Shown here: one piece after another, positions 1 to 4,858 of the stretch
Position numbering within the stretch: the first letter of the stretch is position 1
How the letters are laid out: each line of letters begins with the position of its first letter
Assembly (NCBI GenBank): GCA_017453765.1
Contig: JAFTEG010000382.1
Location: forward strand, 1-14,165
From: Selenomonadaceae bacterium
Lineage (GTDB): Bacteria; Bacillota; Negativicutes; Selenomonadales; Selenomonadaceae
DNA: 14,165 nucleotides
Direction of reading: 5' to 3'
Notes under the pieces: model-generated
What the model was told of the DNA's origin: nothing
Database searches by the model: none
What the model saw: the letters and a program-made list of their open reading frames with translations, nothing else
Translations under genes and position numbers: made by a program

Positions 1-5
1 AGTGA

Positions 6-11
6 TATAAT
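6..11 (+). promoter_or_regulatory. Probable -10 box of the ttcA-like gene
   Basis: A perfect TATAAT lies 58 bases before the preferred start of the ttcA-like gene. Its -35 partner would fall at or beyond the left edge, so the promoter cannot be confirmed. No other gene in the window could be served by this box in this orientation. Confidence 0.35.
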
Positions 12-69
12 TTTGTAGGTGCCGTAGTTTAGGTTTGTAATTGATTTTATGAATTTTGCGGGTGAAAAA

Positions 70-858
70 ATGTTATCTCAATCAATCGAAGGAAAAATAA
101 TGCGTGCGCTTGTCGAATTTGATATGATTCAAGACGGCGACAAAATTTTAATCGGACTTTCCGGCGGCAAGGACAGCCTGCTTTTAACCTACGCGCTGTC
201 AATTTTTCAAAAACGCCTGGCAAAAAATTTTTCACTAGCCGCGCTGACGGTAGATCCGAATTTCGACGAAAATTTTCACTGCAACGCCGAAAAGCTTACT
301 GAATTTTGCAAGACGCTCGGCATTGAGCATAGAATTGAATCTGTCGACATCGCGGACGTAATTCACGCGCAGAATAAAAATCCGTGTTTCACCTGCGCGT
401 ACTTTCGCCGTGCCGCAATAAACCGCGTTGCCAATGAACTCGGCGCGAATAAAGTTGCCTATGCGCATCACCTTGACGACGCCGTTGAAACTTTTTTAAT
501 GAGCCTGCTTTCCTCCGGTCAGCTTACGACGTTTCTGCCGAAAACTTTTTTAAGCCGCACAAATATTACCGTGATTCGTCCGCTGATTTACCTGCGCGAA
601 TTTGAAGTAAAAAGTTTTATCGCGAAAAATAATTTCGACGTGCTGAAATCGCCTTGTCCCATTGACGGCACGACGAATCGGCAGACCGTGAAAAATTTAA
701 TTGCCGACTTGCGAAAAATTTTCCCCGACGTTTTTAACCATTTGACTGCGGCAATGAGAAAAAATTCTGTAGGCGATTTATGGGAGCCGATTAAAACACG
801 TAAGCAAATGCGCGAAACTTATTTTTCATACGTTCACCGACTAGCCCCTAACCCCTAG
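70..858 (+). CDS. ttcA: TtcA-family tRNA 2-thiocytidine synthetase (ATP-dependent tRNA sulfurtransferase)
   Basis: Predicted to activate C32 of certain tRNAs with ATP and insert sulfur, giving 2-thiocytidine, using a [4Fe-4S] cluster in the cytoplasm. Visible marks of the PP-loop family are SGGKDS (residues 31-36) and HHLDD (133-137). The cluster-type cysteines are the CFTC pair (C106, C109) and C196 in a PCP context, matching the three-cysteine layout of E. coli TtcA. I chose the ATG at 70 because GGGTGA at 60-65 precedes it closely; an in-frame ATG at 49 adds seven residues but has no visible Shine-Dalgarno. The product has 262 residues, slightly below the roughly 300 of E. coli TtcA. The last five residues (LAPNP) and the TAG stop are encoded by a 7 bp tandem repeat. 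The gene converges on a tRNA-Cys gene with C at position 32. TilS is less likely because of the cysteine pattern. Confidence 0.85.
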   Translation: MLSQSIEGKIMRALVEFDMIQDGDKILIGLSGGKDSLLLTYALSIFQKRLAKNFSLAALTVDPNFDENFHCNAEKLTEFCKTLGIEHRIESVDIADVIHAQNKNPCFTCAYFRRAAINRVANELGANKVAYAHHLDDAVETFLMSLLSSGQLTTFLPKTFLSRTNITVIRPLIYLREFEVKSFIAKNNFDVLKSPCPIDGTTNRQTVKNLIADLRKIFPDVFNHLTAAMRKNSVGDLWEPIKTRKQMRETYFSYVHRLAPNP

Positions 859-868
859 TCCCTAAAAA
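841..868. repeat. Heptamer array, CTARYCC type, four units
   Basis: The units are CTAGCCC, CTAACCC, CTAGTCC and CTAAAAA. The array starts inside the ttcA-like reading frame and supplies its stop at 856-858. Stops on the + strand fall at 842, 849, 856 and 863, covering all three frames. Each CTA also reads as TAG on the minus strand. Confidence 0.85.
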
Positions 869-873
869 CACGA

Positions 874-899
874 ATGGCACCGCAGTTACGCAGTGCCAT
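874..899. terminator. Hairpin terminator between convergent ttcA-like gene and tRNA-Cys
   Basis: ATGGCAC at 874-880 pairs perfectly with GTGCCAT at 893-899. The stem can extend inward by four more pairs, two of them wobbles, to leave a 4-base loop. On the minus strand (tRNA side) a five-T run follows a few bases after the stem. On the plus strand an AATTTT stretch follows. The position between two converging units fits a terminator used from both sides. Confidence 0.65.
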
Positions 900-914
900 G
901 AAAATTTTCAAATT

Positions 915-988
915 TGGAGGCGACATCCGGAATCGGACCGGAGATAGAGATTTTGCAGACCTCGGCCTTACCACTTGGCTATGTCGCC
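915..988 (-). tRNA. tRNA-Cys (anticodon GCA), CCA encoded
   Basis: Read on the minus strand, the acceptor GGCGACA pairs perfectly with TGTCGCC, followed by discriminator U and an encoded CCA. The D stem is GCC/GGC with the 13-22 A-A mismatch seen in bacterial tRNA-Cys. The anticodon loop is CTGCAAA, giving GCA, with C32 and A36-A37-A38. The variable region is TATC and the T stem is TCCGG/CCGGA. Two bases are odd. The T loop reads TCCGATT, so position 55 is C rather than the near-universal U, and position 26 is C rather than a purine. U73 and GCA are the known cysteine identity elements, so the isotype is secure. Confidence 0.95.
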
Positions 989-1007
989 GACAAAATATTA
1001 ACTAAAA

Positions 1008-1032
1008 AATGATTTTCAAAACTCAAATCATT
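1008..1032 (-). terminator. AT-rich hairpin with T run, downstream of truA and in the tRNA-Cys leader
   Basis: AATGATTT at 1008-1015 is complementary to AAATCATT at 1025-1032 with a 9-base loop. On the minus strand the stem runs into a six-T tract at 1004-1009. It looks like a weak intrinsic terminator for truA. It also lies between the strong promoter at 1060-1088 and the tRNA, so it could attenuate tRNA transcription. The stem has only one G-C pair. Confidence 0.4.
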
Positions 1033-1059
1033 AGTGCTGACTTCACGTCAACGCAAGAA

Positions 1060-1088
1060 ATTATAAACGCTAAATTTAAATAAGTCAA
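1060..1088 (-). promoter_or_regulatory. Strong sigma-70-type promoter for tRNA-Cys
   Basis: On the minus strand TTGACT (1083-1088) and a perfect TATAAT (1060-1065) are separated by exactly 17 bases. Transcription would start near 1053, about 65 bases before the mature tRNA end. The -35 box overlaps the last codons of truA. This is the best promoter match in the window. Confidence 0.7.
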
Positions 1089-1885
1089 GAAAAATTTTTG
1101 GGATAAAAAACCTCGTACAGACAAAGCCCATGCGCAGGCGCAGTAGGCGGCGCCAAATTTCTGTCACGCGCATGAAAAATTTTTTGAAAGTAGTCAAGGC
1201 TAATCCTTTCGCGTCCAACCGCAACTACGGCGGCTACAATGTTTCGCGCCATTCGGTACAAAAAGCCGTTGGCGTGAATTTTTATTGACAAAATATCCGC
1301 GCAGAATATTTCGTCTTGAAAAATTTCAGCCGCAAAAATTTTTCTCACGGGATCGCGTTCAACCTTGCTTGCCGCTTTAAACGTAGAAAAATCGTGTTCG
1401 CCTACAATTAAATCTAACGCCGTCTGCATTTTTTCCACGTCAAGCGGGTACGGAATATGCCACGCAAAACGCGCCGTGAATGGGTTTAGCGTCCTGCCGC
1501 GCTGAATCCTGTAAACGTAGCTTTTACTTTCGGCGCTGTGCAACGCGCTGAAATTTTTGTCGACTTCCCACGCCTTTCGTACGACGATATCCGGCGGCAG
1601 AAGGCTGCTTGCGGCAAGGGGAACTCTTTCGACTTCAATTCGCCCGTTCGTAAAAAAATTCACGACTTGACCTAAGGCGTGAACCCCCGCGTCCGTACGC
1701 CCCGACGCCGTGATTATAATTTGTTCGCCGAAAATTTTTGCCAGCTTTTCTTCCAAAACATTTTGCACGGCGATACTCGGCGGACTTTGGCGCTGAAAGC
1801 CGTTGTAGTTTGTGCCGTCATATGAAACCAGTAGCGCGATATTTCGGCGCCGCGCCTTCATTTTTTCTTTTTGATTCGCATTCAT
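1085..1885 (-). CDS. truA: tRNA pseudouridine(38-40) synthase TruA
   Basis: Isomerises uridines at positions 38-40 of the anticodon arm of many tRNAs to pseudouridine. The catalytic motif SGRTDAGVHA is intact, with the nucleophilic aspartate at residue 65. The N-terminal SYDGTNYNGFQRQ (21-33) and the C-terminal FLYRMARNIVAAVVAVGRE region are typical. At 266 residues it is close to family length. The start is uncertain. The ATG at 1885 has no clear Shine-Dalgarno and sits six bases from a heptamer array. An in-frame ATG at 1861 gives MKARRRNIALL, closer to the usual TruA N terminus, but it also lacks a good site. It probably shares a transcript with the upstream amidase. It is followed by tRNA-Cys, so two tRNA-modification genes flank a tRNA gene. 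Confidence 0.93.
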   Translation of the reverse strand: MNANQKEKMKARRRNIALLVSYDGTNYNGFQRQSPPSIAVQNVLEEKLAKIFGEQIIITASGRTDAGVHALGQVVNFFTNGRIEVERVPLAASSLLPPDIVVRKAWEVDKNFSALHSAESKSYVYRIQRGRTLNPFTARFAWHIPYPLDVEKMQTALDLIVGEHDFSTFKAASKVERDPVRKIFAAEIFQDEIFCADILSIKIHANGFLYRMARNIVAAVVAVGRERISLDYFQKIFHARDRNLAPPTAPAHGLCLYEVFYPKNFS

Positions 1886-1891
1886 AAGATT

Positions 1892-1926
1892 TAGTGAGGA
1901 GTGAAGAGTTAGGAGTGAAGAGTAGT
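1892..1926. repeat. Heptamer array, GAGTKAR type, five units
   Basis: The units are TAGTGAG, GAGTGAA, GAGTTAG, GAGTGAA and GAGTAGT. They lie directly before the truA start and occupy the place where its ribosome binding site should be. A CTARYCC-type array follows four bases later in the opposite sense, so the two form an inverted pair. Confidence 0.85.
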
Positions 1927-1930
1927 TTTA

Positions 1931-1958
1931 CTAATCCCTAGTCCCTAGCCCCTATTAA
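1931..1958. repeat. Heptamer array, CTARYCC type, at the amidase stop codon
   Basis: The units are CTAATCC, CTAGTCC, CTAGCCC and CTATTAA. Read on the minus strand, the array encodes the last three amidase residues (NRG) and the TAG stop at 1945-1947. It then gives further TAGs in the other two frames. Confidence 0.85.
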
Positions 1959-2643
1959 GCACCTCGCCGACATTTTGAATCAGCTCCGGCATACGCAGAT
2001 AAAAATTTTGACCGGGGCAAGACGTGTCGCATAAATCGCGGTGACCGAAAATCGTATCGTAAGACGGCACAATTTCATAGTGATCGCAAAGCGCGACAAC
2101 AAGTTTTTCCGTCGCCAAACTCTGTTCGTACGACGGTACGCCGATATCAAAATTTCCCGTCATACAAATGCCGACGGTGTAGCGATTGTGCTTGTAAGCG
2201 TGCGCACCGACTCTTTCAATCGGTCTGGCGTGTTCAATGACGCCGTTTTTATGCACGACAAAGTGATAGCCGACACCTGCCCAGCCGTTGTTCAAATGAA
2301 TTTGATGAATAGCGCCTAAGCTCATATCTTCGTTTCGCGTCATGCCGGCGTGATGCACCACGATAGCCGTAGTGTACTTTCTAAGCGTCATGCTGTCGAC
2401 AAATTTTAAATGCGGGCTTGCAATTTCCAATTCGTCCAACGTTTGAAATTTCGGAATTCTCGGCAGATCGAAAGGCGAAAGATTTTTTGTTTCAACTTGT
2501 GACAAAGGCGTTTCGCGTAATTCACCTATTTTGCGCGGATCTATTCTTGCCTCTGCAGAATTGGGTATCATTCCGATAACCGCCGCGCCTGTCAAAAGTT
2601 TAAATGCCTTGCCTATAAAATTTCTTCTTGTAAAATTTTCCAT
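1945..2643 (-). CDS. Tat-exported N-acetylmuramoyl-L-alanine amidase (Amidase_2/PGRP fold)
   Basis: Predicted to cut the bond between N-acetylmuramic acid and L-alanine in peptidoglycan, outside the cytoplasmic membrane. Residues 1-32 form a twin-arginine signal (TRRNFIGKAF, hydrophobic stretch, then NSAEA before a likely cleavage site), so it is probably exported folded. The catalytic domain spans about 85-225. Candidate zinc ligands, by comparison with T7 lysozyme, are H97 or H98 (VVHHAG), H201 (FGHRDL) and C209 (TSCPG). Y126 in VGYHF matches the catalytic tyrosine. The lysine found in T7 lysozyme two positions before the cysteine ligand is a threonine here, as in many PGRP-type members. 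GTGA before the ATG is a modest Shine-Dalgarno. The gene is divergent from a polysaccharide deacetylase, so it may serve wall turnover. A C-terminal heptamer repeat provides the stop. Confidence 0.85.
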   Translation of the reverse strand: MENFTRRNFIGKAFKLLTGAAVIGMIPNSAEARIDPRKIGELRETPLSQVETKNLSPFDLPRIPKFQTLDELEIASPHLKFVDSMTLRKYTTAIVVHHAGMTRNEDMSLGAIHQIHLNNGWAGVGYHFVVHKNGVIEHARPIERVGAHAYKHNRYTVGICMTGNFDIGVPSYEQSLATEKLVVALCDHYEIVPSYDTIFGHRDLCDTSCPGQNFYLRMPELIQNVGEVLNRG

Positions 2644-2671
2644 TTTTTTTTCACTAACCTATCCAAAAAGC

Positions 2672-2700
2672 TTGATTATCTTCAAAATTTTGTTTACAAT
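2672..2700 (+). promoter_or_regulatory. Putative promoter of the polysaccharide deacetylase
   Basis: TTGATT (2672-2677) and TACAAT (2695-2700) are separated by 17 bases and point toward the deacetylase, with a start near 2707. The -10 box lies inside the first of the dyads listed next. Confidence 0.4.
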
Positions 2701-2740
2701 ACTTTTTGTAAGTTTACCAAAAATAATTTTCTTTGTAAAG
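2690..2740. promoter_or_regulatory. Cluster of TTGTAA/GTTTAC dyads between divergent wall genes
   Basis: The stretch holds TTGT-2-ACAA (2690-2699), TTACAA-6-TTGTAA (2694-2711), GTAA-2-TTAC (2708-2717) and CTTT-2-AAAG near 2731-2740. On the minus strand TTTACA, 17 bases, then TAAACT could be the amidase promoter within the same stretch. The repeated half-sites would suit a regulator acting on both genes. No specific regulator can be named. Confidence 0.35.
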
Positions 2741-2768
2741 AAACAGTAAAAGGGGGAACTTTGCGGCA

Positions 2769-2801
2769 ATGATAAAACTTGCCGTTTATGCTTATGAATA
2801 A
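2769..2801 (+). CDS. Possible 10-codon leader peptide before the deacetylase
   Basis: ATG at 2769 opens a short frame encoding MIKLAVYAYE that stops at TAA 2799-2801. It is preceded by AGGGGG at 2751-2756, the only strong Shine-Dalgarno in this leader. The stop overlaps the deacetylase ATG at 2794, so ribosomes finishing here could restart on the main gene. This would explain why the deacetylase start has no site of its own. The frame is very short and could be chance. Confidence 0.3.
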   Translation: MIKLAVYAYE

Positions 2802-3762
2802 GAAAAAAATTTATGGATTAATATGTCTTGCCGTGTTGCTTGTTGCAAGTGTAGGCTGGAGTGTTTTTAATGACTCCGACCAAGAAAAAAATTCTGCGAA
2901 GGCAATGACTGTAAAGACCGATGATAAAACTGCGACGACTGTTGGAACCGTACCGCCGGTTGAAAATGCCGTAACTAATTCAAATACCGTTGAACCGAAA
3001 ATTCCGCAGTCCGATAAAATTGTTGTAGCCGATAAAGATTTTTCAAACCTGCAACTTGCCGAATTTAACAAGCCGGTTTATGACGCGTATGGATATTGGC
3101 AGCGGCAGGAAAGCGGTATGGCTACGACTTTGCCGGAGCTTCAGCCTTACTACGGCGAGCGAATCGTTTACTTGACGTTTGATGACGGTCCCGACGATAA
3201 AAATACGCCGGCGATTTTAGACATTCTGCGCGCTGAAAATGTACCGGCGACGTTTTACGTTTTAGGCGCGATGGTTGAGGCTTATCCCGACGTTTTGAAA
3301 CGAATTTTTAATGAAGGTCACGCGATAGGCAATCACAGCTACAATCACTCTTACAAAGAGCTTTATTCTTCTCCTTGGAATTTTATCGAGCAATTTCAGC
3401 ACACTGACGATATAATTATGGAGCAAATCGGCGTACGTCCCTTGATAATTCGCGCGCCCGGCGGCACGTACGGCGCATTCAATCAAGATTATTGGGATAT
3501 GGTTAAATCCAGCGGCTACGTTGCGCATGATTGGAATATAAGTTCCGGTGACGCGGCACCGAAAGGCGCGACGGCTTATGAAGAGATTATGAACATTACC
3601 GACCAAATTAATACGTACAATTTTAAATCGGCGATAGTTTTAATGCATTCGACCGCCGCGAAAGGTGAGACGGTTAAAGCGTTGCCGGATATAATTCATT
3701 TCTTTAAAGAGCGCGGCTACACTTTCGGCGTGATAACTCCGATGACGCCGCAACCCTGGTGA
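2794..3762 (+). CDS. Membrane-anchored polysaccharide deacetylase (NodB/CE4 family)
   Basis: A zinc-dependent enzyme that removes N-acetyl groups from an extracytoplasmic polysaccharide, most likely peptidoglycan. An N-terminal signal anchor (about 6-25) is followed by a low-complexity Thr/Val/Asn-rich linker to about 75, then a NodB domain at about 122-315. All five family motifs are present: TFDDGP (128-133, catalytic base and metal Asp), HSYNH (181-185, metal histidines), RAPGG (220-224), DWN (246-248) and LMHS with H285. The start is uncertain. I prefer ATG 2794, which begins MNKKKIYGL directly before the membrane segment; ATG 2788 and TTG 2779 are in frame upstream. None has a close Shine-Dalgarno; the only strong one (2751-2756) better fits the short leader frame. 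The gene is divergent from the amidase, suggesting a shared wall-remodelling role. Confidence 0.88.
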   Translation: MNKKKIYGLICLAVLLVASVGWSVFNDSDQEKNSAKAMTVKTDDKTATTVGTVPPVENAVTNSNTVEPKIPQSDKIVVADKDFSNLQLAEFNKPVYDAYGYWQRQESGMATTLPELQPYYGERIVYLTFDDGPDDKNTPAILDILRAENVPATFYVLGAMVEAYPDVLKRIFNEGHAIGNHSYNHSYKELYSSPWNFIEQFQHTDDIIMEQIGVRPLIIRAPGGTYGAFNQDYWDMVKSSGYVAHDWNISSGDAAPKGATAYEEIMNITDQINTYNFKSAIVLMHSTAAKGETVKALPDIIHFFKERGYTFGVITPMTPQPW

Positions 3763-3763
3763 T

Positions 3764-3798
3764 AATTAAGAATTAAGCATTAAAGATTAAGAATTAGC
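3764..3798. repeat. Heptamer array, AATTAAG type, five units
   Basis: The units are AATTAAG, AATTAAG, CATTAAA, GATTAAG and AATTAGC. They start one base after the deacetylase TGA. Each unit carries TAA or TAG, and the 7-base step cycles these through all frames. Confidence 0.85.
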
Positions 3799-3823
3799 TG
3801 AGGCGTATTGATTAATCTATCAA

Positions 3824-3910
3824 CTATCGATCCATCGATCTAACCACTATCGATCTAACCACTATCGATCTAACCACTATCGATCTAACCACTATCGATC
3901 TATCGATCTA
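3824..3910 (+). repeat. Tandem repeat with ATCGAT core, 15 bp unit
   Basis: Three perfect copies of CTATCGATCTAACCA occupy 3847-3891. A degenerate copy precedes them from 3824. The array closes with CTATCGATC followed by TATCGATCTA, ending at 3910 just before the AAAGGG ribosome site of the next gene. The same closing pattern occurs in the same relative orientation before the GT39 gene near 8682-8725. Confidence 0.9.
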
Positions 3911-3928
3911 AAAGAAAGGGTGATGACA

Positions 3929-4204
3929 ATGTCCGAAATGTTACGCAACCACATGAACGAGATGCTTGACCGCTACGAAAAGCCGCTTGAAAAAATGCGT
4001 TCGCCGCAAGAAGTTTTGGCAAGGTACAATCAAGCGCTGACAACGTACCGCGAGCTTTCATTTTCAACCGACGACGTTTACAGACAAAAACTCGCCGCCT
4101 ATGCCGAAATTAAGGCGTTGGGTTGGGTTCTCGGCAAGCACGAAAAAAACGTCATCAAAGACATTGCCGCCAATTCCAACGCTACGCCTTTCGGAAATTT
4201 TTAG
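3929..4204 (+). CDS. Unrecognised 91-residue helical protein
   Basis: I do not recognise this family. The product is charged and predicted soluble, with no signal or membrane segment. It has an amphipathic, probably helical body (MLRNHMNEMLDRYEKPLEKM, then a long stretch from about residue 24 to 78) and a short Asn/Gly-rich tail. The start at 3929 is favoured by AAGGG and GGGTGA at 3916-3923 with suitable spacing; ATG 3923 and GTG 3920 are in frame but overlap that site. Its codon use resembles that of its neighbours, which supports a real gene. It sits directly after the 15 bp repeat array and 73 bases before a second unrecognised gene on the same strand. Confidence 0.65.
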   Translation: MSEMLRNHMNEMLDRYEKPLEKMRSPQEVLARYNQALTTYRELSFSTDDVYRQKLAAYAEIKALGWVLGKHEKNVIKDIAANSNATPFGNF

Positions 4205-4277
4205 TACTGACTCAACTTCATAACGTCCTAAAAAATTTCTTGAACGCAAAAAAATTTTAACTTGAAACGTGATATTT

Positions 4278-4808
4278 ATGAGTGAAGGAAAAATAGACAA
4301 CGACGCCCAAAAAATTTTTCGCCCGCAACCTTTCAAGTGGAAACGTTACACCGCAGTAGCCGCAGTTTTTATGCTGTTGGCTTTTTTTGTAGTAATCTTT
4401 CAAGACAAAGACCGTGACCCAAGTTTTCACAAAGAAATTTTTCCGTCTGACACGATAAGCTACATAAAAAATAATTTGCCGGTACCGCTTGCCGACGGCG
4501 ATTATCCGCTTGCAATGCCGCAGGGAGGAACTTTTGTAAACGGCAAACCGCCAATGCTTTTAGTGGAAGTGGACGGCGAATTTTACCCGCTTAACATTAT
4601 GGACGATTCACTTTTACCGCGACAAGGCAGGCAGTTGCCGCTGAAAATTTTATTCGGCTTCACGTCGCCGCACGCTGAAAATAAATTGCACTATGCAGAA
4701 AAAATAAGCGGCGATCCTGAAAAGGATTTTCGCCGCAAAGCTCAATATTATTTGCACGTGGTTGACGGTTTCGGTCACGTTGAAAGAAAATATCACGTCG
4801 TGCATTAG
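4278..4808 (+). CDS. Unrecognised membrane-anchored protein, 176 residues
   Basis: No family is recognised. A 23-residue cytoplasmic N terminus ending in KWKR leads into one hydrophobic segment (about 24-41), then a probably extracytoplasmic domain of about 135 residues. This looks like a bitopic protein with its C terminus outside. The outer part is rich in aromatic, proline and charged residues, ends in YHVVH, and has no cysteines. ATG 4278 is preferred; GTG 4269 adds MIF but neither has a clear ribosome site. It follows the 91-residue gene on the same strand and converges on rel. With the deacetylase upstream it may belong to an envelope-related group, but that is position only. Confidence 0.65.
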   Translation: MSEGKIDNDAQKIFRPQPFKWKRYTAVAAVFMLLAFFVVIFQDKDRDPSFHKEIFPSDTISYIKNNLPVPLADGDYPLAMPQGGTFVNGKPPMLLVEVDGEFYPLNIMDDSLLPRQGRQLPLKILFGFTSPHAENKLHYAEKISGDPEKDFRRKAQYYLHVVDGFGHVERKYHVVH

Positions 4809-4816
4809 TTAGCTAT

Positions 4817-4858
4817 CCTACTTACTATTCACTATTCACTACTCACTACTTACTACTT
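4817..4858. repeat. Heptamer array, ACTAYTC type, six units, at the rel stop codon
   Basis: The units are CCTACTT, ACTATTC, ACTATTC, ACTACTC, ACTACTT and ACTACTT. On the minus strand each unit contains TAG. The rel stop (4853-4855) lies in the last unit. The array fills the 44 bp between two convergent genes, and no hairpin terminator is visible there. Confidence 0.85.

Noticed and set aside
841..868. Resemblance of CCCTAAC units to telomeric repeats
   Set aside because: Only a few degenerate copies occur, at internal gene ends on a bacterial chromosome. The likeness follows from the short unit and has no functional support.
3824..3910. Possible CRISPR array
   Set aside because: The units are contiguous 15 bp tandem copies without unique spacers, and no cas genes are present.
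4817..4858. Array as an intrinsic terminator between convergent genes
   Set aside because: There is no self-complementary stem and no T run. Any stopping effect would be on translation.
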